Assembly (NCBI GenBank): GCA_001953115.1
Contig: LSSL01003363.1
Coordinates: 1-14,180 of the forward strand
Length of the DNA: 14,180 nucleotides
DNA from: Smittium mucronatum
Taxonomy: Eukaryota; Kickxellomycota; Harpellomycetes; Harpellales; Legeriomycetaceae
Direction of reading: 5' to 3'
In this document: positions 1 to 8,175 of the stretch, piece after piece
Numbering within the stretch: the stretch's first letter is position 1
How the letters are laid out: each line of letters opens with the position of its first letter
Made by a program: the position numbers and the translations under genes
Notes under the pieces: generated by a model
The model's input: the letters and a program-made list of their open reading frames with translations, nothing else
Told to the model about the DNA's origin: nothing
The model's database searches: none

Positions 1-417
1 TTTTATTATATTTATGATAATCGATTTTAGTAAACATCACATTTTAAATGCTTAAAATATTTTTTAATAAAAAAAATTAGCTAGTTTTAAGCTTTATAAT
101 CTCATCTGCTATAAAATTTTCTGCAATATATTTTAGAAAACCTCATCTTAAGGCGGTCAATATTAATCACTGAATATAAGTTGATTCACATCTCTAGCAC
201 CACAAGTTTCAAGTGTTAATATTACTTGGTCATAAATGTAATAAGGCTTAATCCTCAGTAAAAATAATGCCTAGTAATACAAAATAAACATTTTGGCATC
301 TTTAAGAATAAATACAAGTCTTTAAACCAAATAAGAAAACATTTTTCTCGCACTAATCATTTTTTATATATATAAAATTTTACTTATAAGAATTATAATG
401 AAAAAAATCGGATTTTT
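1..417. other. A+T-rich non-coding stretch downstream of the cyclin relic
   Basis: No open frame, RNA gene or repeat could be supported here on either strand. The right edge abuts the terminal stop (418-420, - strand) of the cyclin pseudogene, so this would be its former 3' flank. Confidence 0.5.
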
Positions 418-2040
418 TTAAAAAAATGCTGAAACATTATTAAAATATTTGGGTGGACGGATGTAGTAGAATTTTAATAATTAAGACATTCATCTAGTTG
501 ATGGCCCAACAAAAATTTCTACAATTAAAAGTCAACCATACAATGCTTTCAGATTCTGGATGTTTGCGGCTAGACTGGAACAGTTACGGACTGATTTTTT
601 TTTAATCAGGGGGATATTAAAGCAGGGGTGTATGGGAATCTTAAGTTTGAAGCTGAAATTATACGGAAAGCCACGGTCAGACTGGAGCACTTTGAGCCAA
701 CGAAATCAGTGTTGAGAAACGATATTGGTAATATCACAAGTAGTTTAAACAGTTTAGGATAGTTGATAGAAAATATTCCAATGAAAGTAGGGGTTGTGGG
801 AATGGAAAGATGCCATTTCCAAGCGATGGGAATCGATCTTAACGAACTTGAGCTTGTAAGTAGTAAAAGCGACCATGGCAATGGGAATGATTTCAGATAT
901 TTTAACCTGTCGATTCTCCTCGGCTTTGATGGTGACTAGCAGACAAGAAGCGCATTACATTGGAGTAGATTAGTGGGAACAAGACTTTTAAATAGTATTA
1001 GTTTATCAAGCCAATAAATTGAGAGGTGCAGAGCATGTCTATTAAGTGGTAATCGTTGGCAAACTCCATAAGTTAGTCAACCAGAATGACCGAAATTTAT
1101 TTGTTGAGCCTAGAGTTTAAATGACAATATTTTCGTAGATTGAAGAAATTGTAATAAGTTTGTAGATTATCAGCAAAGCTCTTGGACATGAGTTGGGTTG
1201 AGTCGAATAATAAGGACGATTTTATATAATCACCTTGATTGAGTAAAAAAAAAAAAGGATCAGCAGTTTTTTGAGAGCTGGATGGTAGTTTGAGCTAAAT
1301 TTTGGTAGGAGATTAGATAGCTAGATAAAATCAGAATCTAGGGGTTTGTCAATGACAGTAACATCATAATATCCTAGACTTTGAAATTTACGATTTAATA
1401 AAGACTGAAGAGTCCTCGTTATATGGAATAGGGGTAGAACACTTTTTTTCCGTTTGATAGAGATAAATAAAGTAAAAAAAGCTAAGTTGAGGGGTGTAAA
1501 AAAGCAAAGTTTTTAAATTACATGAATAAAAATACTGAGGCATAGAAGGAGCGGGTAATTGATTTACAGAAGGAATGTTTTTGAGAGAAATAGATATTTT
1601 TTTAGAAGGAGGAATCGTCTTTGGAAAGATCAGGCGCAGTTAAAAGATAGGGAATGGAAGTGGTGTAAGAAAAAGATTTACGTCGTGTGTAATTTAAAGA
1701 GTAAGGACTGCTAGTCTCGAGATAGTTGTCATTGGTAATGAATTGAGAATAGGAAGAACTAGAATTGAAGTTGTTGTTATTGCTGTTGGCGATTAATATA
1801 TCAGGTAGATCAGCAAATGAGGCTGTTTAGTAGGGTAACTCAACACAAAAGGCAATTTTAAGTAGTGTTGGTAAGTTGATGGCTAGATATGTTGTTTTTT
1901 TTTGGAGAAGAGTATATTTGAACAAGTAAATAAAAGAAAGGGTATATGGATCGGGAGTTGGGTATTTTGGAGAGAGGAAGTAAGAGTTGTGTCGAGAGGA
2001 GATGGAAATTTGAAACGGCAGGAACACGATTTAGCGAATG
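418..2040 (-). pseudogene. Decayed A/B-type cyclin gene
   Basis: Mitotic cyclins bind and activate cyclin-dependent kinases through a cyclin box. Reading the - strand from 2040 down, coding-like sequence hops between frames. First comes a Ser/Asn-rich disordered N-terminus (about 1830-1604, with a NNNNFNSSSSYSQF stretch), then Pro/Ser/Lys-rich pieces to about 1250. The cyclin box follows: ILVD-stop-LMEFANDYHL at 1087-1040 (family ILVDWLxEV), ALHLSIYWLDKLI and LLVTIKAEENRQVKISEI (about 1045-890; family LHLAxxxLDRFL and LIAxKYEExxxPxxxEI), then VAFTTYKLKFVKI and FHSHNPYFHW (about 880-770). The last part, ending PPKYFNNVSAFF, recalls the KY..VS end of B-type cyclins. At least four frame changes are needed, and stops lie at 1073-1075, 754-756, 745-747, 706-708, 532-534, 490-492 and 481-483. 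Short introns could explain some frame changes but not stops inside conserved motifs. The cyclin assignment is strong; the 5' limit is uncertain and no ATG start is visible. Confidence 0.86.
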
Positions 2041-2183
2041 TAAATTTATTAACTTGGAAATATAAATAAAGGGTAAAATCAGCGTGACTAGGACAGGCAG
2101 CACAGATTTTAAGTCTAAATAATGCTTTATTTTTGTTTCAAAACATTAGATTTCTTAATAAAAAACGCCAATTCTAAATGCTT

Positions 2184-2327
2184 TTCAAATTCCTAATTAG
2201 GATATTTGTAAAATGAAAGTGCCTTTTTATTTTGCTCAATAGGAACGACTAAATTTAATTTAGTAAATTCATTGGAATAACTTATCAATTAATACACCAA
2301 TAAAAACGATTAGAAACAAAATGCCCT
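2184..2327 (+). repeat. Direct repeat, copy 1
   Basis: This matches 3474-3618 in the same orientation. An exact 23-bp core (TTCAAATTCCTAATTAGGAT plus ATT) is at 2184-2206. Further shared blocks are GCCTTTTT, ACGACTA, TATTGGAATAA-like and GAAACAAAA.GCCCT/TCCCT. The copies differ by scattered substitutions and small indels, so the duplication is old. Similarity may extend weakly left to about 2162 (AACGCCA). No TG...CA ends or ORF are seen, so it is not an obvious LTR. Confidence 0.75.
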
Positions 2328-2445
2328 TTATTTTTTTTTGTATCACGGAATTTTATTGTAAGATAACGTCATTAAAAACTATACTAAAAAAATATGAAAA
2401 TAAGTTAAAGACGTAAAGAAAAGACTATTATCCTAACTACAATAA

Positions 2446-2882
2446 GCTCCTCTGCCGGACCACCAGCTGCGTACCTACAGGAAAAGGATGCAATCTATCA
2501 ACCGAAATGCCCCCCCCCTGGCATTGCTTCAATTAGGTGTATGACTGAGGTTACGTGCAGTCATTAATTAAGCTCTTTTTCAATGAACGGTAGTCCATTG
2601 AGGCTAATGAGCTCCTAGCCAGAGCCTACTTCTAACAGGATTAATAAAATTAGGCTGTTATCCAAAAGTGGGATTGATCGACATGGCATTCCTAAAAATA
2701 GCTGTTAGACGCTGAGATCCGTCTCACTGTCGAATCTGGACTTGTGCGCTATACTATGTCTCAGTTGTGCTAAACAATCGGCTCCTCCTGTTTATAGATG
2801 GTTCTCCTCTGGAATATCTGTCCTCCGAATCGCTGTGTGCTGTCTCCACTACTCCCAAACAAGAATAGTAAACGCTGTGTGA
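2446..2882. other. GC-richer island of unknown nature
   Basis: Base composition is visibly richer in G+C than on both flanks, with sharp edges. It contains a C8 run near 2510-2517 and short perfect stems such as GGCTA/TAGCC and AGACG/CGTCT. On the + strand one frame is interrupted only by a few TAG/TAA codons after the C run; on the - strand a complementary frame is similarly semi-open. I recognise no protein family, rRNA, tRNA, SRP or RNase P signature. It could be a decayed gene or transposon fragment, a structured ncRNA, or foreign DNA. It lies between the two direct-repeat copies. Confidence 0.4.
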
Positions 2883-3473
2883 AATTTTAGTTTAGCGTAA
2901 TTTTATAAATAGACTATTAAATCCCTAAACCACGGCAAGGCATTTCACTTTTGGGGCGCAATGTCTCTTGAAGTGTAATTTTCAGAATATAGCCAACCAC
3001 AACTGTTTTTTTGGGATATGATTTTCAACATCCAATAAATTTACTTATTTCATTGTGTGAGTTTTTTTTAATAGAAAGTATGCACTTATTGACTAGAAAG
3101 ATTGATTACCCTAAAGACAGTCCAATGCAACGACTAATGGATTGGCATAAAAAAAATCCGATAAAAATCCAGAAACCATTTTGTTCGATTAATCTATTAA
3201 TCAAACAAAATTCCGAGCTTTATTTGGACCATATGCCCCCACCAAATTTTCGCTCTGCTATTACGAAATAACACAGAAAGGGAAAGTGATTTAAAGCAAG
3301 ATAAACCCTTTTAGCATTTCACGTATTAATTCAACATTGGAGCATACGGGAGAATCTTAATGAAGAGGGCGTTTTATAGTGTATTCTGTTTCAGCAAAAA
3401 CTCCAAAGCATTATTTTTGATCCAATAAAAGTGGAAATTTATGATAAAAAAAAATAAGTTGCACTAAACGCCA
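2883..3473. other. Inter-repeat segment with no supported gene
   Basis: An open frame at 3011-3271 (+) exists only if a TTG is accepted as start; from its first ATG it would be about 60 codons. It has no recognisable domain, so I do not call it a gene. The segment closes at the second direct-repeat copy. Confidence 0.4.
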
Positions 3474-3618
3474 TTCAAATTCCTAATTAGGATATTAGAA
3501 AAATTAAAATGCCTTTTTGTTTTGTTCAATAGAAACGACTAGATTTTATTCAACAAATTTATTGGAATAATTTAATCAATGGATTAGCCAGTAAAAGCAA
3601 TATGAAACAAAATTCCCT
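3474..3618 (+). repeat. Direct repeat, copy 2
   Basis: This is the second copy of the sequence at 2184-2327, in the same orientation, with the two starts 1290 bp apart. It shares the exact 23-bp core at 3474-3496 and ends with GAAACAAAATTCCCT. It sits inside a pair of 13-bp perfect inverted repeats (TCTTAATGAAGAG at 3355-3367 and its complement at 3654-3666), which may be fortuitous. Confidence 0.75.
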
Positions 3619-4239
3619 CTTCAAATAAATTCTGCGTAAAAAAACAAAAAAAGCTCTTCATTAAGAATCACCTATATGGTTTATCCAATTTATAACAGTT
3701 CGTTGATTTTTAAATAGACTATTGCACCTGATTATTTTAAAATTCATCGACTTTTGTTTTGGTACTGTACCACGAGGGAATTTATGGAATACACATCCAA
3801 CATAGCCCATATAGGCTGGTACCACAGGAACCCATCGAAAAATTGATAGGCATTTTTACAATTACTGCAAATAAAAATTCTAGTTTTACTTTGTAAAATA
3901 AACAGCAAATCATGTTTGAGTGTAGATGAAATATTAGCAGAAATAAGATGTGCAGATATTCGGCTTGTTCTATTCGCTTATTCCGAGGCCTTCTTTTTTT
4001 TAATCTAGGAATTACCATTAATAAGTAAAAACATATCAGCACCTCGATCTTTGGAATTGAATTATGTAAGAGTACAATATAAAATTTTCATCAGCATCCC
4101 TTCGGACAAATGAAAATACATATTCTATTTATAAACGCGATAATAGTACCTATTACGTAAATTTTCATGGTTGAGATTCATAAAATCTAGTTAGTGCCCC
4201 ATATTTAGTTTTATCGTAATGTTACAGCTTTTGTGCCTT
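3619..4239. other. Unassigned A+T-rich stretch
   Basis: No ATG-initiated gene is supported. The - strand has a semi-open frame (about 4020-3740) in which a short Cys pair (ICSNCKNAYQFFDGFLWYQ) can be read, but there is no start codon and no family match. It may belong with the possible transposase traces at 4240-4560. Confidence 0.3.
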
Positions 4240-4560
4240 ATGAGTTTATTTAAATGTATCCACTAAATATTGACATATTACATCAAAGTTGTTGTCTTGA
4301 CAGAGTTGGCCTATTTCAATCTTTCCTAAAAACACGCATTCATTGATTTGGATAAATATTAACATCTACTATCTTCTTCACTTGACCATATTTCCATTTC
4401 GCCAGAACACTCATATTTTGTTCAATAAATAAATACAGGCCTCTGAATTTTATCAAATTTTCCATTTTTCGCATCTTCAAGCCTATGCCTAACATCAATA
4501 ACGATATTACATTCATCACAGAGCTACTCACTCAAATAACGAAATTTTAAGAAATCCTTG
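4240..4560 (-). pseudogene. Possible transposase remnant (Merlin/ISXO2-like?), very uncertain
   Basis: On the - strand, one frame reads LCDECNIVIDVRHRLEDAKN (a CxxC pair), and an overlapping frame reads EQNMSVLAKWKYGQVKKIVD. The latter resembles the EIDES..xKRKYxxGRxV block of Merlin/ISXO2-type DDE transposases. A further frame near 4340-4245 reads NECVFLGKIEIGQLC. The pieces are in different frames, interrupted by stops, and the spacing between Cys pair and acidic block is much shorter than in that family, so a deletion would have to be assumed. No terminal repeats were found. This may be chance resemblance in A+T-rich sequence. Confidence 0.2.
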
Positions 4561-4831
4561 ATTACTAACGCAACGCATCTCCCAATCTATTTTATTTTAT
4601 GAAACTATTACTTTTAACTTTGGATCTCTAAAATTTACGAATCTTTTCCTTAAATATCTTATATATATCTAAACTGGATAATATTGTCTGTAAACTACTT
4701 TACCTTTTCTTTATTTCGTAAATTTTAAAAAAATACATCTAAAACAGTAGCTGAGCGCACCAAAAAACGTACAGGCTCTTACCAAACGTGTCTTATAGAC
4801 TTAACGCAGTTCAACAACAGTAAACTACGGG
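4561..4831. other. Upstream region of the secreted-protein gene
   Basis: This A+T-rich region is the presumptive promoter and 5' UTR of the gene starting at 4832. No specific element could be assigned. The ATG context is CTACGGGATGA. Confidence 0.3.
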
Positions 4832-6265
4832 ATGAAAATATTTGATATTTTCATATTAGCTTTCTCTGTAATCTACCTAACAGGGGCTCAATGCATATAT
4901 AAAATCCAAAATTATGTTGCGAACCAAGGATTAAAATATGCAACACCTGATAAAGCGGTGTATATAAAAAACCCATGCTCAATAAAGAATTTTTTTAGAA
5001 TCGACTTTACCTCTAACCAAAGCACAGATCCCATTTTACGGTTGTCAAACGACAATCAAATGGACCCTTCTGCTACCTCTCCTTATGTTGATATAATAAT
5101 AGGAACATTCAGTGGAATAAGTTCTCTTGTTCAGAGTCGATTTAACTCTAATCCATCTAATGATAAATGGTTCAGGAAAGTTGGTACTATTGCTCAATCA
5201 CAGGTTCAAGGAACCTATAGTTTTTCTTATTCTGGCAATAATGTCCCTAGCATATCCCAATTTCTTCCTAATGGATCCACAAACAACATCACTTTTCCAA
5301 ATATCTCATACGACGGATTTAGCCCTGAATATTTCAATCTTTTCACTTGGTACGGTGGTCTAATCGCAAGTAATATCAAAATCACCTGTCCTGGAGAGTG
5401 TCTACCTGTTCCCTCATCTACCTCAATAAGCTCACGTTTATCAACAACAGAGCCAATGGCATCTCCAACATCGACATCAACATCCACAACTACAACTGCA
5501 CCCACATCAACATCTACAACATCTTCATCTTCATCCACATCCACATCCACAACGACATCCACATCTACAACTGCATCTACTACACCATCATCCACAACTA
5601 CATCCAAAACTACAACCACATCTACAACCACCTCAACAACTACATCCACAACTACATCCACAACCACCTCAACAACTACATCCACAACTACATCCACAAC
5701 CACCTCAACAACTACATCCACAACTACATCTACAACTACCTCAACAACTACATCTACAACTACCTTAAAAAAAACATCCACAAGTACGTCCACAACAACC
5801 AAGCCCAGCCCAACACCATCACCTCCCCCTCTGAGAACATTCGATATTCCTTCCCAAGTCATTTCTACAAATACTCTTTATCAAATAAACTCAGCCTGCA
5901 ACTCTTATAGGTTAGATTTTAGAGCTAATATAAACCAAGAACTGGGGCTTAATATACTCAGATCAGCCAGTGTTGCCAATATAGGACTGATTTCCAGCTT
6001 TAAAACAATGAAAAGTCTGTACATCGTTACACTAGTGACACCTTATGTTGCTCGATCAGGTACAGTTCAAAATATGAAGGCCACGTCCAAAACAGGCTCA
6101 AACTGGTCGTATATCTATAGCAATGGTTTGATGGGTCTATATGTAGAAGGAAGCCTGGTTGCAACTTCTAAATTCGATAGAAACCCAGGTAATTCTTACG
6201 TTGTCTTTACCTCAAGCACATCCATAACCGCCAACAACATTTTATCTTTCTCCTGTCTTTCCTAA
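4832..6265 (+). CDS. Secreted two-domain protein with Thr/Ser-rich mucin-like linker
   Basis: An intact, intronless 477-residue frame begins with ATG and ends with TAA. Residues 1-20 (MKIFDIFILAFSVIYLTGAQ) are a typical signal peptide, so the product should be secreted or displayed at the surface. Residues about 21-190 form a Cys-containing domain (C21, C49, and CPGEC near 186-190) with several N-glycosylation sequons. Residues about 195-330 are a low-complexity Thr/Ser/Pro linker dominated by STTT repeats, as in heavily O-glycosylated wall or mucin-like proteins. Residues about 333-477 form a second globular domain. The domains look related: NPC...FFRIDF in the first matches NSAC..YRLDF in the second, and each ends in a Cys (IKITC; LSFSC). 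Patterns such as DIIIGTFSG and FNLFTWYGG faintly recall farnesoic-acid-methyltransferase-like beta domains, but this is not secure. No GPI-anchor tail is evident. A role in adhesion or surface recognition is inference. Confidence 0.88.
   Translation: MKIFDIFILAFSVIYLTGAQCIYKIQNYVANQGLKYATPDKAVYIKNPCSIKNFFRIDFTSNQSTDPILRLSNDNQMDPSATSPYVDIIIGTFSGISSLVQSRFNSNPSNDKWFRKVGTIAQSQVQGTYSFSYSGNNVPSISQFLPNGSTNNITFPNISYDGFSPEYFNLFTWYGGLIASNIKITCPGECLPVPSSTSISSRLSTTEPMASPTSTSTSTTTTAPTSTSTTSSSSSTSTSTTTSTSTTASTTPSSTTTSKTTTTSTTTSTTTSTTTSTTTSTTTSTTTSTTTSTTTSTTTSTTTSTTTSTTTLKKTSTSTSTTTKPSPTPSPPPLRTFDIPSQVISTNTLYQINSACNSYRLDFRANINQELGLNILRSASVANIGLISSFKTMKSLYIVTLVTPYVARSGTVQNMKATSKTGSNWSYIYSNGLMGLYVEGSLVATSKFDRNPGNSYVVFTSSTSITANNILSFSCLS
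5618..5767 (+). repeat. 36-bp coding minisatellite within the Thr/Ser linker
   Basis: Three full 36-bp units (5642-5677, 5678-5713, 5714-5749) with partial units on both sides encode three STTT blocks per unit. The first two full units are identical in sequence and the third differs by a few synonymous C/T changes. This higher-order repeat indicates recent unequal exchange or slippage rather than selection on amino acids alone. Length polymorphism between strains is expected. Confidence 0.85.
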
Positions 6266-6726
6266 TCCATTCGAAGTTGCTGCCGATGCAGCCGCTTTTA
6301 TCTTCTATCTCTTAATGAGCTATTATTATGCCAGAGTTTCGTATAAATTCAACTTTTGATGCATTATAGGGCAAAAAAATTTATTTTTTAGTTAATCATT
6401 TAATACATTTGAAAATTATTTTACTTTATTTTAAAAATAGTAGTTCAATTAACATTAATATGTATTAAAAAGCTAAACGGAATTTAAGCTATAGAATAGA
6501 ATGAATATCAGATAACATTTTATGATTTTTGTATATGTGATATTTTTTACTATTTAAAAAAGTGTAATAGGAATTCAAGATAATGTCAATCTTCAATCAG
6601 AGATAGCCCAGCAACATAGGGATACTTAAAAAGCGCATCCAGTGAATGAAGAATAGAAATTAGGCTAAAACATTTATTTTGGAAATAATGGATCGTATTT
6701 AGCTACAGACAAAAGTGACCAGATAT
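6266..6726. other. Shared 3' intergenic region of convergent genes
   Basis: This lies between the stops of two convergent genes. It is A+T-rich and lacks a supported ORF. It should contain both 3' UTRs; the - strand gene has a clear AATAAA (separate entry), while no canonical hexamer was identified for the + strand gene. Confidence 0.5.
6673..6678 (-). promoter_or_regulatory. AATAAA polyadenylation signal for the Myb-repeat gene
   Basis: The + strand reads TTTATT, so the - strand reads AATAAA, about 50 nt downstream of the stop codon at 6727-6729. Position and sequence fit a eukaryotic poly(A) signal, though such hexamers are common in A+T-rich DNA. Confidence 0.45.
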
Positions 6727-8175
6727 TTAAGAAAAAATATTCTTTGTGACAGCTTTGTACATTTTTAAACATTCGTACGGAAACTTATCTTTCATGTTTC
6801 TGGAAATCAGGATCCAATCTCCATTAAATTTTTTGTAATTATATAAAAGCTCATCAATTTCTGAGCTACTCCATTTTTTTCTTTTCGTAGAGATGAAATT
6901 CAATTCCTCGTTTGATTTGGGTTTTCCCTCAAATCTATTATCTGGAACCAATAGACCCAAACTAGTGTGCAGATCATCATTAGGATCAATGGACTTTTTA
7001 TGGCTTAAAGATTTCACTTTGAATGGATTTTTCTTTTTTTCAAGAATGTAGTTCATGTAATAGTAACGTAATGATCGTGTTGTTCTGTCAGGAAAATAAA
7101 GTCGAATTTTAGACCATCTGGGTTTAAATTTTTCAGCCAACTCTTTTAGAAGCTCAGCCTCCTCTTCAGTAAAGGGCTTTTGTCTCAAACCTAAAACCTT
7201 TTGCTTTGAATAAAGAATCTCATCCCATCTCAACCTGCATTGAGAAGAAGTGCGAGTTTTAACCAAAGATGCAATGTCCTCCCAATTAGCTTTATCTTGT
7301 TCAAGCTTCTTATTATGGCTGTGAGAAACGGATTCGGAAATGAGCTTTTTATTAGATTCTGTGGAATCTCCAATAGCTTGAGAGTTATTGAAAAATTTAT
7401 AATTTTCTTTAGTAAGCTTTTCAATATTAGGATCCCCGTGAACAAAAAAAAATTTTTTCGTCTTAAGGTTTTCGCCAATAGTATCTAAGGCTTTCAGTAG
7501 TCTTGAATCTTCTTCTTTTGTCCAGAAACCGCGCCTTAAGAGGCCCTCCACTACTTCACTCTTCCTTTCACCATTGATTACCCTAAGACGAGATTCATAT
7601 CTATAGCGGACCTGGGGTGAAGTGCGGCCATTCCCTAAAATCTCAGCTATGGCAGTCCAATTTCTTTTATAAACTAAGTCCAAATTAGCGCTAATTATTT
7701 TACGCAATTCGTCATCCTCTGTTTTGGACCATCTTTCTTTTTTTATGTTTGGATTTTCTACATTAATATAATGAGTTCTTAATGAATTGGCTGATCTTTT
7801 GGCCTTCATGGCGACTTTGATTTTTTTCCATTGTGAACCATACCTATCTACTAACTTAATAAGTTTTTCACGTTCTTTTTCGTTCCACATTATTCTTAAT
7901 TTAGGCAGAGATTCTTTTGATAAATCGATACTCTGAACTTCAATTCCGACAGATGAGGGCAAATATGGGGTGAAATTTCCTCTTTCTACATTGCTCTCAT
8001 TTATGGGACCATAGGTTGTACTATCTGACTTTTTCTTTTGGTGAGAGAAATATTTTGCTCTTGGTGCCTCTAGAGCTGTGCAGCTTTGATGGAATAACTT
8101 GATTTGTAAAAGCTTAGAGAAAAAGGCAAATCCCTGATTTGAGTAGATGAGAGTTCTCGTTTCTGTATACAACAT
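6727..8175 (-). CDS. Multi-repeat Myb/SANT DNA-binding protein
   Basis: An intact 482-residue frame runs from ATG (8173-8175) to TAA. Myb/SANT repeats are three-helix DNA-binding units with spaced aromatic residues. Five can be seen: R1 about 93-139 (MWNEKEREKL...GSQWKKIK), R2 about 146-196 (RWSKTEDDEL...NWTAIAEIL...YRYESRL), R3 about 216-322 (FWTKEEDSRL...NWEDIASLV...QCRLRWDEIL), R4 about 332-378 (PFTEEEAELL...RWSKIRLYF), and R5 about 432-477 (KWSSSEIDEL...DWILISRNM). R3 is split by an unusual insertion of about 60 residues between its first and second helices. Residues 1-45 are rich in basic, hydroxylated and hydrophobic residues with few acids, and RAKYFS near 39-44 could be a presequence cleavage site, so mitochondrial targeting is possible. 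A nuclear transcription or snRNA-activator-like role is the alternative. There is no Cys/His cluster, and no intron is needed. Confidence 0.87.
   Translation of the reverse strand: MLYTETRTLIYSNQGFAFFSKLLQIKLFHQSCTALEAPRAKYFSHQKKKSDSTTYGPINESNVERGNFTPYLPSSVGIEVQSIDLSKESLPKLRIMWNEKEREKLIKLVDRYGSQWKKIKVAMKAKRSANSLRTHYINVENPNIKKERWSKTEDDELRKIISANLDLVYKRNWTAIAEILGNGRTSPQVRYRYESRLRVINGERKSEVVEGLLRRGFWTKEEDSRLLKALDTIGENLKTKKFFFVHGDPNIEKLTKENYKFFNNSQAIGDSTESNKKLISESVSHSHNKKLEQDKANWEDIASLVKTRTSSQCRLRWDEILYSKQKVLGLRQKPFTEEEAELLKELAEKFKPRWSKIRLYFPDRTTRSLRYYYMNYILEKKKNPFKVKSLSHKKSIDPNDDLHTSLGLLVPDNRFEGKPKSNEELNFISTKRKKWSSSEIDELLYNYKKFNGDWILISRNMKDKFPYECLKMYKAVTKNIFS

Noticed and set aside
606..881. 91-codon - strand frame starting with TTG
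   Set aside because: It overlaps the catalogued cyclin relic in a different frame; the neighbouring frame carries the recognisable cyclin-box motifs.
2446..2882. Ribosomal RNA, SRP RNA or RNase P RNA gene
   Set aside because: None of the conserved core motifs that I know for these RNAs could be found on either strand.
3011..3271. 86-codon + strand frame
   Set aside because: The start is TTG, which is not expected in a eukaryote, and the translation shows no domain or codon signature.
2184..3618. LTR retrotransposon
   Set aside because: The flanking repeats lack TG...CA ends, and no primer-binding site, polypurine tract or reverse transcriptase motif is visible between them.
5227..5862. Long antisense frame rich in Val/Asp repeats
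   Set aside because: It is the reverse complement of the Thr/Ser minisatellite (ACA/TCC codons), which lacks stops on the other strand by composition; the sense frame has a signal peptide and globular domains.
5398..5910. Overlapping + strand frame rich in Ile/Asn/His
   Set aside because: A shadow of the same low-complexity repeat in another frame of the secreted-protein gene.
6727..8175. Myb gene as the accessory Myb/SANT protein of the adjacent Harbinger-like element
   Set aside because: It lies about 550 bp outside the left inverted repeat and has five Myb repeats rather than the single SANT/trihelix unit of Harbinger accessory proteins.
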